NCBI RefSeq assembly: GCF_048320135.1
Contig: NZ_CP182947.1
Location: 1,054,001-1,118,000, forward strand
Source: Ideonella_A sakaiensis_A
GTDB taxonomy: Bacteria > Pseudomonadota > Gammaproteobacteria > Burkholderiales > Burkholderiaceae_C
Direction: 5' to 3'
Length of the DNA: 64,000 nucleotides
Shown: one piece after another, positions 1 through 8,348 of the stretch
Position numbering within the stretch: position 1 is the stretch's first letter
How the letters are laid out: each line of letters begins with the position of its first letter
Translations under genes and position numbers: made by a program
Notes under the pieces: model-generated
Seen by the model: only the letters and a program-made list of their open reading frames with translations
The model's database searches: none
Told to the model about the DNA's origin: nothing

Positions 1-65
1 TAAGAGACTCCTTTATATATATATCCTAATGAAACGAGATAGGGACATGATGAGGTTCAACCCTA

Positions 66-86
66 GTGTGCGAGTCCAGCGCACAC
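66..86 (-). terminator. Hairpin downstream of soxD
   Basis: A seven-base-pair inverted repeat (GTGTGCG / CGCACAC) with a seven-base loop lies 26 bases past the soxD stop codon. No U-run follows it on the minus strand, so intrinsic termination is uncertain. The rest of bases 1-112 holds a short TATATA run at about 15-25 and no gene that I can support. Confidence 0.35.
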
Positions 87-112
87 ACCGTCGCCTTTTA
101 CCCAGCGCAGGT

Positions 113-1231
113 TCACTTCTTGGCCCCGGCGGCGATCCACTGTGCGATCGCCTTCGCATCGGCATCACCGAGCGATTGCGGCGGCATCGGGATCGGTCCG
201 TAAACCCCGGACCCTCCGGCCTTGATCTTGCCGGTCAGATAGGCCACCGCATCGGCGCGGCCGCCCTGCTTGCCGGCGATGTCGCGGAACGACGGGCCGA
301 TGATCTTGTTGTCGAGGCCATGGCACGCATTGCAGCTGTACTTGGCCGTCAATGCGATGGCCGCCGCCGCCTCGCCGCCTGCGGCAGGCTTGGTCGCGGC
401 CGCCGCGGGCGCCTGTGCCGCCGCGGCGACGCGCTGCGCACCACCAGCAGCCAGTGTCGCCGGCGCCGGCTTCTCGGTGTTGGCACCGCGCTGCGGACCA
501 ACGATGCGGTTCTGCTCGGCGAGGTTGCCGTGCGCATTGCGCGCGAAGTCGGGCAGGTCGGAGGCGATCGTCGGCGCCGGGCCGCAGTCCTTCATGCAGG
601 CGACTGCCTGCACGTCGGGCTTGCGGTTGCCGAATGAGGCACCCGGCCACATCGCATGTTCGGTCGTCATGCCGTTGCGGTTCGGCAGACGTTGCTGCAC
701 CTCTGCCATGTTGGCGTCGGACAGCTTGAAATCATCGGGCACGATGCCGGCCATGTTCAGCATGTAGGCGACGACCGCATAGACCTCTTCGGTGCTCAGC
801 GATTTCGGCTGCGTCCAGGGCATCGCGCGATTGACGTAGTCCCACAGCGTCGACAGCGTGGGCACCTTCATCATCGTCGTGCGGCCCGGGAAACTCGGAT
901 CGTTCAGACGCGCGGCACGGCCGGTCTTGATGTCCTCCTTCGTCGTGCCGCCGATCAGCGGGCTGAAGAACTCGTTGCTCTCGCCGAAGATGCCATGGCA
1001 CGAAGAGCATTTCGATTCCCAGACCTCCATGCCTTTCGAGACCGTGCCCGATCCCTTCGGCAGGCCCTTGAAATCGGGACGCACGTCGATGTCCCAGGCA
1101 GCGATTTCCTTCGGCGTCGCGGGACGGCCGATGCCGGGAAAGGCGTTCGACTGGGCTTGCACGAGGCTCGCCACCATCAGCGCGGTGGCTGCCGCCGCCA
1201 GGCGCCATGAGACCTTACGACAACTGGACAT
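113..1231 (-). CDS. soxD: SoxD, diheme cytochrome c subunit of sulfane dehydrogenase
   Basis: This 372-residue protein is the electron-accepting cytochrome partner of SoxC, which oxidises the sulfane sulfur of SoxY-bound intermediates in the periplasm. A Sec signal peptide ends near A26. Two heme c motifs are visible, CSSCH at 75-79 and CNACH at 300-304, with a likely axial Met in the GPIPMPP stretch near 349. An Ala/Pro-rich linker separates a SoxD-type N-terminal domain from a C-terminal cytochrome c551-like domain. The ATG lies inside the 3' end of soxC (17-base overlap), which suggests translational coupling. Length and domain order fit SoxD rather than the shorter monoheme SorB. Confidence 0.9.
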   Translation of the reverse strand: MSSCRKVSWRLAAAATALMVASLVQAQSNAFPGIGRPATPKEIAAWDIDVRPDFKGLPKGSGTVSKGMEVWESKCSSCHGIFGESNEFFSPLIGGTTKEDIKTGRAARLNDPSFPGRTTMMKVPTLSTLWDYVNRAMPWTQPKSLSTEEVYAVVAYMLNMAGIVPDDFKLSDANMAEVQQRLPNRNGMTTEHAMWPGASFGNRKPDVQAVACMKDCGPAPTIASDLPDFARNAHGNLAEQNRIVGPQRGANTEKPAPATLAAGGAQRVAAAAQAPAAAATKPAAGGEAAAAIALTAKYSCNACHGLDNKIIGPSFRDIAGKQGGRADAVAYLTGKIKAGGSGVYGPIPMPPQSLGDADAKAIAQWIAAGAKK

Positions 1232-2591
1232 TCTTCACCTCTCCGTTCTCCTGCACCAACCAGGTCTGGATCGAATTGTTGTGATAGATCGAGCGGGTGC
1301 CGCGGACCGCGCGCAACTGCTTGGTGCTCGGCTGCACATAGCCGGTCTCGTCGACCGCGCGGCTCTGCACCAGCGTCGGCTTGCCGTCCCAGACCCAATC
1401 GATGTTGAAACGGGTCAGGCACTTCGACAGCACCGGCGACTCGAGCCGCGCCGTGCGCCAGTTGCGACCGCCGTCGACAGAGACGTCGACCCGCGTGACC
1501 TTGCCGCGCCCCGACCAGGCCAGGCCGCTGATGTTGTAGAAACCCTTGTCGAGCAGCACCTGGCCACCCGACGGCGTCGTGATCACGCTCTTGCATTCCT
1601 GGATGCTGGTGTACTGGCGATGCAGGCCGCCGGGCATCAGGTCGACATAGTGGATCGCTTCGTCCTTGGTGCCGTAGGGCTTGTCGCCGACCTCGATGCG
1701 GCGCAGGTATTTGACCCAACTCACGCCCTGCACGCCGGGAACGACCAGACGCAGCGGATAACCGTTTTCCGGACGCAGCATCTCGCCGTTCTGGCCGAAC
1801 GCGACGAACACCTCGCCGTTCTCGATCAGCTCCATCGGCACCGTGCGCGTCATCGACGAGCCGTCGGCGCCTTCGGCGAGCACATAGCGGCCGCGCTTGT
1901 AGTCGACGCCGCACATGTCGAGCAGCGTGCGCAGCGGCACGCCGGTGAACTCGCTGCAACTGAGCATGCCGTGGCTGTACTGGCAGGTCGGCACCGCGAC
2001 ATTGCCCCACTCCATGCCGGTATTGGCGCCGCACTCGATGAAGTGGAAGCGCGACACCGTCGGCAGCCGCATCAGTTCGTCCATCGTGAAGACGCGCGGC
2101 GTCTTCACCAGCTTGTCGTCCGAGCCGTTGATCATCAGCCGGTGTTTCGACGGATCGATGTCCCACCAGCCCTGGTGATGCCGCTCGAAATGCAGGCCGC
2201 TCGGCGTCACGATGCCGAACAACGATTGCAGCGGCGCAAACGATACCGATGCCTGCGTCGTCTGCGTCAGCCCCGGGCTCTGCCGGCGCTGCACGTTCGA
2301 TTCATATTGCGACGGTTTGCCATAGCCATCGGTGACGACCGGCTGGCCGAGACCGGTGCTGTGCGGCGGCAGTTCGAGGATGTTCGGGTCCCCTCCCGAC
2401 GCCGGCACCGGATTGCCGGTGGCCATCGCGAGCGGCGCCGCGGCCGCTGCACCCGCGGCGGCGAACGCGCCGCGGATGAAGTCGCGACGGCCGCTGCGGG
2501 CCTCCATCTGCACCCGCTGCACGCCGGCGGCGTCGAGGAAATTCTCGGGCGCCTTGCGCAGGCGCCCGGCTGGCTTGTTCTCGCTGTCCAC
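1215..2591 (-). CDS. soxC: SoxC, molybdopterin sulfite/sulfane dehydrogenase subunit
   Basis: This 458-residue molybdenum enzyme belongs to the sulfite oxidase family. A twin-arginine signal (R35-R36 followed by DFIRG and an Ala-rich stretch) indicates folded export with its cofactor. C187, in the IECGANTG segment, is the expected molybdenum ligand, and the C-terminal third matches the family's dimerisation domain. The start is GTG: an AAGGAG sequence sits seven bases ahead of it and no ATG is better placed. It lies 30 bases after the arsR gene and overlaps soxD. No soxXYZAB is visible in the window, so the function may be carried out with partners elsewhere or as a sulfite dehydrogenase. Confidence 0.9.
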   Translation of the reverse strand: MDSENKPAGRLRKAPENFLDAAGVQRVQMEARSGRRDFIRGAFAAAGAAAAAPLAMATGNPVPASGGDPNILELPPHSTGLGQPVVTDGYGKPSQYESNVQRRQSPGLTQTTQASVSFAPLQSLFGIVTPSGLHFERHHQGWWDIDPSKHRLMINGSDDKLVKTPRVFTMDELMRLPTVSRFHFIECGANTGMEWGNVAVPTCQYSHGMLSCSEFTGVPLRTLLDMCGVDYKRGRYVLAEGADGSSMTRTVPMELIENGEVFVAFGQNGEMLRPENGYPLRLVVPGVQGVSWVKYLRRIEVGDKPYGTKDEAIHYVDLMPGGLHRQYTSIQECKSVITTPSGGQVLLDKGFYNISGLAWSGRGKVTRVDVSVDGGRNWRTARLESPVLSKCLTRFNIDWVWDGKPTLVQSRAVDETGYVQPSTKQLRAVRGTRSIYHNNSIQTWLVQENGEVKNVQLS

Positions 2592-2621
2592 GTTGACTCC
2601 TTCAATACTCTTCTGGCCGCA

Positions 2622-2933
2622 TCACTGCCCGGCGACGGCATCCTCGACGCGTTGCTGGCAGACCGCATCACACAACGAAATCACCGGCTCGCTGACGATG
2701 CGATAAAAGACCATCGCGCCAGCGCGCCGCCGCCCGACGATGCCGGCGCGGTGCAGCACACGCAGGTGCTGTGAGACGTTCGGCTGGCTGGCCCCGAGGT
2801 AATCGACGATCTCGCCGACACTTTTTTCGCCATCGCGCAGCTGACACAGGATGCGCAGCCGGGCCGGTGCCGCCAGCAGGCCGAACAACTCGGCGGCAAG
2901 CTCGAACACCCGATCGGCCGATCCGTCGCTCAT
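2622..2933 (-). CDS. ArsR-family sulfur-responsive regulator (SoxR/BigR/SqrR-like)
   Basis: A 103-residue winged-helix repressor. The recognition region (ASQPNVSQHLRVLHRAG) is typical of the ArsR family. It has a cysteine at C30 in the LRILCQL segment and two more near the C terminus (C88, C92). The arrangement resembles the thiol pair of persulfide-sensing ArsR proteins, which form an intramolecular tetrasulfide and release DNA. The frame is open further upstream, but the ATG at 2933 gives the usual family length. It sits between sulP and soxCD, so it probably represses the sox genes until reduced sulfur is present. The exact ligand is inferred. Confidence 0.8.
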   Translation of the reverse strand: MSDGSADRVFELAAELFGLLAAPARLRILCQLRDGEKSVGEIVDYLGASQPNVSQHLRVLHRAGIVGRRRAGAMVFYRIVSEPVISLCDAVCQQRVEDAVAGQ

Positions 2934-2948
2934 GCCGTGCGCATCACC

Positions 2949-2968
2949 ATATCCATGATGCCGAATAT
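2949..2968 (-). promoter_or_regulatory. Putative operator upstream of the ArsR gene
   Basis: An imperfect inverted repeat (ATATTC, eight bases, GGATAT on the minus strand) lies 16-35 bases ahead of the arsR start. It differs by one base from the ATTC-N8-GAAT pattern I associate with BigR/SqrR-type regulators. It would suit autoregulation. It is assigned by pattern only. Confidence 0.35.
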
Positions 2969-3000
2969 TAGTGATGAACGATGTGAATGACCCCCGTGAA

Positions 3001-3012
3001 AACCCTAGGGTT
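3001..3012. promoter_or_regulatory. 12-bp perfect palindrome AACCCTAGGGTT
   Basis: This perfect palindrome lies in the 126-bp gap between sulP and arsR. It could be a protein-binding site; it lacks a loop and a U-run, so it does not look like a terminator. No regulator can be assigned. Confidence 0.3.
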
Positions 3013-3059
3013 ACATGACCGTTACATCTGAACGCCGGCAGCAACGCACGGGCGCTGCT

Positions 3060-4823
3060 TCAGATCACGAAATCCTCGGTCTGCGCCGCCAGGCTGCGCA
3101 GCGCGGTATCTGCATCGTGCTGGGTGCGGAAGACGTGGCCACTCAGCCAGCTGCGCAGATCGGCGGCCAGCAGCTTGTCCTCGACCGGGCCCTTCAGCTC
3201 GGACATGTGCAGGCTGACGCCCTGCACTTTCAGGTCGCGGCACAGCTGCATCAGGGCTTCCAGGCCGCTCAGGTCGATGTCGTTGACGCCGCTCATCATC
3301 AGCACCACATGTTCGAGCCCGGGCCGCTCGACCGGTGCGGCGATCAGGGTGTCGGCAAGCCAGCGCGAATTGGTGAACAGCAGGCTCTGGTCGATCCGGA
3401 TCGCCAGCACATTCGGCAGCGTGTCGACCTTGTGGCGCTTGACGTTGCGAAAGACCTCGGTGCCACGCAGCCTTCCGACCTCAGCCCAGTGCGGCCGGGC
3501 TGTGCGCTGCAGCAGCAGCGCCACCGCACCGATCACGCCGAGCGACAGGGCCGCCTCGACACCGACCAGCACCGTCAGCGCCGCAACCGCCAGCATCAAC
3601 CCGAATTCGGCGCGCGAATAACGCCACGCCTGCGTGAACGGGTGCAGATCGACCAGCGACAGCACCGCAATGATGATGGTTGCGGCAAGCACCGCCTTCG
3701 GCAGAAAACGCAGTGCATCGCCGAGCAGAAAGACCGCGATCGCGAGGAACAGCACGGTCCAGACGCCGGCCATCCGGGTGCGTGCGCCGGCGTCGAAATT
3801 GACGATGCTGCGGGCAAAGCCGCCAGTCACCGGCATGCCGCCGGAAATCCCGGCGGCGGCATTCGCCGCGGCCAGGCCGACCAGTTCGCGCCGCGGCGCG
3901 ATCCGCTCGCCGCGGCGCGCCGCGAGCGCCTCTGCAACGGCCAGGCTTTCGACATAGCCGACCAGGCCGAGCAGCAGCGCCGGCCCCGCCATCGCCTGCC
4001 AGACCGCAGGCGGCGCCTGCCAGAACGGCGTGAAGTGCAGGCCCTGGAGCAGATCGATGGTCCCGGCCAGCGCCACGCCCGTGTTCGCGGCAGGCGCCAG
4101 CGCAATCCAGCCGATCGCCAGCACGACCACCAGCATCGGCGCAATCCGCGTCGCGAGTTGGGCGGCTCGTGCCGAGAAGCCGATCCTGCGGATGATCGGC
4201 CCGCCTCGGCTGCGGATCAGCCACAACAGCGCCAGCGCAGTGAGGCCGATTGCCGCGGTCGGCGCATGCGGCAGCAACTCGGGCGCAGCCGCGGCTGCCG
4301 CGAGCAGTTCACTGAGCGTCTGCCCCTTCAGCGCAATGCCGAGCAGCTGCGGCAACTGGCCGATCGCGATCACGACCGCCGCGCCGGTGATGAAGCCGTG
4401 CAGCACCGGCGCGCTGAGCAGCGCAGCAAATACATCGAGCCGGAGCGCCGCGGCGACGATGAAGACGACGGCGATCTCGATCGCCAGCACCATCGCCGCC
4501 AGATGCGGCTCAACGCCAAGCGTCTGCGCGGCCGGCAGCACCGCCTGTGCCGTCATCATCGACAACACCGCGACCGGGCCGACGGCCAGCGTCGAGCTCG
4601 AGCCGAAGGCCGCATAGGCAAGGATCGGCAGCAGGCTGGCCATCACGCCGACAACCGGCGGCAGACCGGCGAGCAGCGCATAGGCCAGGCTTTGCGGCAC
4701 CAGCAGCACCGTGACGATCAGCGCGGCGATCACATCGTCGCCGACGGCCCCGCGCCGATCGGACGGCCGGCCGGCGGGCAGTGCCGACGCGGCCGGTTTC
4801 AGCGGCGCCGGATCAGCCGCCAT
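3060..4823 (-). CDS. SulP-family anion transporter with STAS domain
   Basis: This 587-residue inner-membrane protein has a series of hydrophobic segments between about residues 28 and 430, including the SulP signature region VPQSLAYALLAGLPP near the N terminus. A cytoplasmic STAS domain runs from about 466 to 580. SulP proteins move sulfate, bicarbonate or related anions. Standing at the head of the arsR-soxCD run, it plausibly handles sulfate or sulfite made by sulfur oxidation; direction and substrate are inference. A good sigma70-like promoter lies about 120 bases upstream. Confidence 0.85.
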   Translation of the reverse strand: MAADPAPLKPAASALPAGRPSDRRGAVGDDVIAALIVTVLLVPQSLAYALLAGLPPVVGVMASLLPILAYAAFGSSSTLAVGPVAVLSMMTAQAVLPAAQTLGVEPHLAAMVLAIEIAVVFIVAAALRLDVFAALLSAPVLHGFITGAAVVIAIGQLPQLLGIALKGQTLSELLAAAAAAPELLPHAPTAAIGLTALALLWLIRSRGGPIIRRIGFSARAAQLATRIAPMLVVVLAIGWIALAPAANTGVALAGTIDLLQGLHFTPFWQAPPAVWQAMAGPALLLGLVGYVESLAVAEALAARRGERIAPRRELVGLAAANAAAGISGGMPVTGGFARSIVNFDAGARTRMAGVWTVLFLAIAVFLLGDALRFLPKAVLAATIIIAVLSLVDLHPFTQAWRYSRAEFGLMLAVAALTVLVGVEAALSLGVIGAVALLLQRTARPHWAEVGRLRGTEVFRNVKRHKVDTLPNVLAIRIDQSLLFTNSRWLADTLIAAPVERPGLEHVVLMMSGVNDIDLSGLEALMQLCRDLKVQGVSLHMSELKGPVEDKLLAADLRSWLSGHVFRTQHDADTALRSLAAQTEDFVI

Positions 4824-4926
4824 GCGGCACTGGCACCGGGCGACACACCGCGCCGGCCGCCGGGTGGTCGGGATCGGCGCGGGTCGGCAGTCGAGACTTG
4901 GTCATCAAGGCAGCGGGCGGCAACAC

Positions 4927-4954
4927 TTTACAAATTTTGCAAGCATCATATAAG
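4927..4954 (+). promoter_or_regulatory. Candidate promoter for gmk-rpoZ
   Basis: TTTACA at 4927-4932 and TATAAG at 4949-4954 are separated by 16 bases, each one mismatch from the sigma70 consensus. The elements sit in a short AT-rich patch in otherwise GC-rich DNA, about 120 bases before gmk. They overlap the divergent sulP promoter. Confidence 0.4.
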
Positions 4955-4973
4955 CCTGTCCTTATGAAATCAA
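4945..4973 (-). promoter_or_regulatory. Candidate promoter for sulP
   Basis: On the minus strand TTGATT (4973-4968) and TATGAT (4950-4945) are separated by exactly 17 bases. This is one of the best sigma70-like matches I see in the window, and it would start transcription about 115 bases before the sulP ATG. Confidence 0.5.
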
Positions 4974-5073
4974 CACACGCTGCGGCGGCGCAGCCACGGC
5001 AGCGGCGATACTCTCGACTTTTGCGAATAGCGGGGCATGGCCGCGCATGCGTTCTGGAAAGAGGCTGAACAAG

Positions 5074-5694
5074 ATGGAGTATCCGGGCAATCTGTTCGTG
5101 ATCGCGGCGCCGAGCGGCGCCGGCAAGTCAACGCTGGTGAAGGCCTTGCTGGAACTCGACGCCCACCTGATGGTGTCGATCTCGCACACCACGCGGCAGC
5201 CGCGCGGGCAGGAGCGCGACGGCCGTGAATACCACTTCATCGACGAGGCCAGCTTCCGCGCGATGATCGCCTCCGGCGATTTTCTCGAATGGGCCGAGGT
5301 GCACGGCAACCTGTACGGCACCTCGCGGCAGGCGATCGAGGAGCGTGTTTCGAGCGGGCGCGATGTGGTGCTGGAGATCGACTGGCAGGGCGCGCTGCAG
5401 ATCAAGCAGCTGTTTCCGAATGCGGTGCTGATCTTCATCCTGCCACCGAGTTGGGAGGAGCTTGCCCAGCGGCTGTTGCGCCGCGGCGAGGACGAACCGG
5501 AGATCATCAGCCAGCGGCTGGCCAATGCACGCATCGAGGTATCGAAGGCACGGAATTTCGACTTCGTTATAATCAACGGTTTGTTCGAGACAGCTTTGTT
5601 CGACCTGAAAACGGTTGTTCATTCGCAGCGCCTCAAGTACGTCTCGCAGCAGCGCAGCAAATCGGCTGTTTTTGCTGCGCTCGAACTGATCTGA
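5074..5694 (+). CDS. gmk: Guanylate kinase
   Basis: This 206-residue enzyme phosphorylates GMP to GDP with ATP in the cytoplasm and is essential for guanine nucleotide supply. The P-loop APSGAGKST spans residues 12-20, and the GMP-binding region (TTRQPRxxExxGxxYxF pattern) follows near residues 36-55. The frame is open nine codons further upstream to another ATG. The ATG at 5074 is preferred because AAAGAGG stands nine bases before it and the product then matches the usual length of about 207 residues. It leads the classical gmk-rpoZ-spoT order, 30 bases before rpoZ. Confidence 0.95.
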   Translation: MEYPGNLFVIAAPSGAGKSTLVKALLELDAHLMVSISHTTRQPRGQERDGREYHFIDEASFRAMIASGDFLEWAEVHGNLYGTSRQAIEERVSSGRDVVLEIDWQGALQIKQLFPNAVLIFILPPSWEELAQRLLRRGEDEPEIISQRLANARIEVSKARNFDFVIINGLFETALFDLKTVVHSQRLKYVSQQRSKSAVFAALELI

Positions 5695-5724
5695 TCGACC
5701 CCCTGCCTTCGAAGGACGCACCCC

Positions 5725-5928
5725 ATGGCCCGCATCACGGTAGAAGACTGCCTGACCAAGATTCCGAATCGCTTCCAGCTGGTGCTGGCGGCGACCTACC
5801 GCGCCCGCATGCTGAGCCAGGGCCACACGCCGAAAATCGAGACCCGCAACAAGCCCGGCGTGACCGCGCTGCGCGAGATCGCCGCCGGCGAAGTTGGTCT
5901 CGAAATGCTGCGCAAGGTGCCAATCTGA
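5725..5928 (+). CDS. rpoZ: RNA polymerase omega subunit
   Basis: This 67-residue subunit helps assemble RNA polymerase and, in proteobacteria, forms part of a ppGpp-binding site with beta-prime. The N terminus (ARITVEDCLTKIPNRFQLVLAATYRAR) is the conserved omega core, and the length is normal for betaproteobacteria. AAGGA precedes the ATG. It lies 30 bases after gmk and is followed by a strong terminator, so gmk and rpoZ probably form one transcript and spoT a separate one. Confidence 0.95.
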   Translation: MARITVEDCLTKIPNRFQLVLAATYRARMLSQGHTPKIETRNKPGVTALREIAAGEVGLEMLRKVPI

Positions 5929-5947
5929 GGCACGACACGTCAAGCGG

Positions 5948-5970
5948 ACGGCCCCACGGGGCCGTTTTTT
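5948..5970 (+). terminator. Rho-independent terminator after rpoZ
   Basis: ACGGCCCC and GGGGCCGT form an eight-pair stem (probably seven pairs with a four-base loop), followed at once by six T residues. This is the cleanest intrinsic terminator on the plus strand. It separates rpoZ from spoT. Confidence 0.85.
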
Positions 5971-6059
5971 GTTGGTGGCGGTCAATCTTTCGCCGCATGC
6001 CGGCGGGATATCCGTCACTGTTCCGGCGGCCGCCAGATAATCCGCGATAAATTTGCGCG

Positions 6060-8348
6060 ATGGTTGCCAGAATCTCCACGGCGTTTCGTGATGTCCGCGC
6101 ACTTGCTGCAGCGGCCGCACGCAGCCTTGCCGGTGCCGGCCGCAGCGCTGAGCGCACCGCCGAGGTCACTTCCTTTGCCGCACTGGCCGACCGCCTGAGC
6201 TATCTCAGCGCCGCCGATCTGCGCCGCGTCCGCGACGCCTATCGCTTCGCCGACGAGGCCCACCTGGGCCAGTTCCGCGTCAGCGGCGAGCCCTACATCA
6301 CCCATCCGATCGCGGTCGCCGGCCTGTGCGCCGACTGGCGGCTCGATGCGCAGGCGATCATGGCCGCGTTGATGCACGACTCGATGGAGGACTGCGGCAT
6401 CACGAAGGCGCAGCTGATCGAGCGCTTTGGCGCGCCGACCGCCGATCTTGTCGACGGGCTGACCAAACTCGACAAGCTGCAGTTCTCGACCCGCGAGGAA
6501 GGCCAGGCCGAGAGTTTCCGCAAGATGCTGCTGGCGATGGCACGCGACGTCAGGGTGATCCTGATCAAGCTTTCGGACCGCCTGCACAACATGCGCACGA
6601 TGGATGCGATGGCCGCCGACAAGCGGGCCCGCATAGCCCGCGAGACGCTCGACATCTATGCGCCGATCGCGCACCGGCTCGGTCTGAACCAGATCTACCG
6701 CGAACTGCAGGAGCTGTCGTTCCAATTGCTGCGGCCGTGGCGGCATGCCGCGCTCGCGAAGGCCGTCGACAAGGCGCGCGGCCACCGCCGCGACGTCGTC
6801 GAGCGGATCCAGCGCGAAGTCGAGCAGACGTTCGCGAAGCACAAGCAGACGGTCGGGGTTTACGGGCGCGAGAAGACGCTGTTCTCGATCTACCGCAAGA
6901 TGCGCGACAAGCACCTGTCGTTCGCGCAGGTCAGCGACATCTTCGGCTTTCGCATCGTCGTCGAGAACCTGTCCGACTGCTATCTGGCGCTCGGCATCCT
7001 GCACCAGCTCTACAAGCCGATGCCGGGCCGCTTCAAGGATTACATCGCGATCCCGAAGGCCAACGGCTACCAGTCGCTGCACACGACGCTGGTCAGCCCG
7101 CTGGGCACCGCGATCGAATTCCAGATCCGCACCGAGCGCATGCATGCGGTCGCCGAAAGCGGCATCGCGGCGCACTGGATGTACAAGGGCAAGGGCGACG
7201 ACAACCACGGCCAGGAGGCCCAGCGGCTCGGCGCGATGTGGCTGCAGTCGCTGATGGACATCCAGCACGATACCGACGACTCCGGTGAATTCCTCGAACA
7301 CGTGCGGATCGACCTGTTCCCGGATGCGGTTTATGTCTTCACGCCGATGTCGAAGATCCTCGCGCTGCCGCGCGGCGCGACGCCGGTCGATTTCGCGTAT
7401 GCGATCCACTCCGATGTCGGCGACCACTGCGTCGCCTGCCGGATCAACGGCGAGCCGGTGGCGCTGCGCACCGAACTGCACAGCGGCGACGTCGTCGAGA
7501 TCATCAGCACGCCGAATGCGAAGCCGAACCCGGCCTGGCTCAATTTTGTCCGCACCGGCCGGGCCCGCTCGCGGATCCGCCACTACCTGAAGACGATGGA
7601 GCAGGAAGAGTCGCAGGAGCTCGGCGTCAAGATGCTCGCGCAGGCGCTGCGCGCCGAGGGGTTGACTTTGCCGGGCGACGATGCGGCCGATGCACAGGCG
7701 ATCTGGCAGCAGCTGATCCGCTGGAGCGGCAACCGCAGCCGCGACGAGCTGATGACCGACATCGGGCTGGGCCGCAAGATCGCATCGATCGTCGCGAAGC
7801 GGCTGGCCGCATTGCTGACCGAACGTGGCGACAAGCCGGATGCGGTGACGCTGACGCTGGGCCGCTTCGCGACCGATGACAGCCTGCCGACGCAGGCGCT
7901 GGTCGTGATCGACGGCACCGAAGGCGCGACCGTTCAGCTCGGCAGCTGCTGCCGGCCGATTCCGGGCGATGCGGTGGTCGGCCACCTCGGCCGCGGCGAG
8001 GGGCTGGTCGTCCACACCACCGACTGCGCGGTTGGCAAGCGGCTGCTCGAACGCGATGCCGACAGCTTCATGCAGGTCGACTGGTCGGAGCAGCCGAGCC
8101 GCTCGTTCGAGACCGGCGTCAGCGTGCTGGTGCACAGCGGCAAGGGTGTGCTGGCGCAGGTCGCGCAGGCGGTCGCGGCGGCGGAAGCCGATATCACCCA
8201 CATCGACATGGGCGAGGCCGATGCCTCCGAGCAGACCACCGAGCTGAAGCTGATCGTCGCGGTGCGCGACCGGCTGCACCTGGCCGACGTGATGCGCAAG
8301 CTGCGCCGCGCCCAGCCGGTGCAGAAGGTCGCGCGGATCAAGCCTTGA
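6060..8348 (+). CDS. spoT: Bifunctional (p)ppGpp synthetase/hydrolase
   Basis: This 762-residue RelA/SpoT homologue controls the stringent response. The N-terminal HD hydrolase domain keeps its metal ligands (H82 in THPIAVAG; H106-D107 in HDSMED), so ppGpp hydrolysis should be active. The synthetase domain keeps the REKTLFSIYRKM and RFKDYIAIPKANGYQSLHT blocks and the FQIRT segment. TGS, helical and C-terminal ACT domains follow. An intact HD plus an intact synthetase centre points to a bifunctional SpoT/Rel rather than a synthetase-only RelA. Its last 11 bases overlap the convergent greB gene. Confidence 0.93.
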   Translation: MVARISTAFRDVRALAAAAARSLAGAGRSAERTAEVTSFAALADRLSYLSAADLRRVRDAYRFADEAHLGQFRVSGEPYITHPIAVAGLCADWRLDAQAIMAALMHDSMEDCGITKAQLIERFGAPTADLVDGLTKLDKLQFSTREEGQAESFRKMLLAMARDVRVILIKLSDRLHNMRTMDAMAADKRARIARETLDIYAPIAHRLGLNQIYRELQELSFQLLRPWRHAALAKAVDKARGHRRDVVERIQREVEQTFAKHKQTVGVYGREKTLFSIYRKMRDKHLSFAQVSDIFGFRIVVENLSDCYLALGILHQLYKPMPGRFKDYIAIPKANGYQSLHTTLVSPLGTAIEFQIRTERMHAVAESGIAAHWMYKGKGDDNHGQEAQRLGAMWLQSLMDIQHDTDDSGEFLEHVRIDLFPDAVYVFTPMSKILALPRGATPVDFAYAIHSDVGDHCVACRINGEPVALRTELHSGDVVEIISTPNAKPNPAWLNFVRTGRARSRIRHYLKTMEQEESQELGVKMLAQALRAEGLTLPGDDAADAQAIWQQLIRWSGNRSRDELMTDIGLGRKIASIVAKRLAALLTERGDKPDAVTLTLGRFATDDSLPTQALVVIDGTEGATVQLGSCCRPIPGDAVVGHLGRGEGLVVHTTDCAVGKRLLERDADSFMQVDWSEQPSRSFETGVSVLVHSGKGVLAQVAQAVAAAEADITHIDMGEADASEQTTELKLIVAVRDRLHLADVMRKLRRAQPVQKVARIKP

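Noticed and set aside
59..66. AACCCTAG near the left edge, resembling half of the 3001-3012 palindrome
   Set aside because: An eight-base match without symmetry is likely by chance.
6015..8279. Long antisense frame opposite spoT
   Set aside because: Composition is Arg/His/Asp-rich and mirrors the spoT codons; spoT itself is unmistakable.
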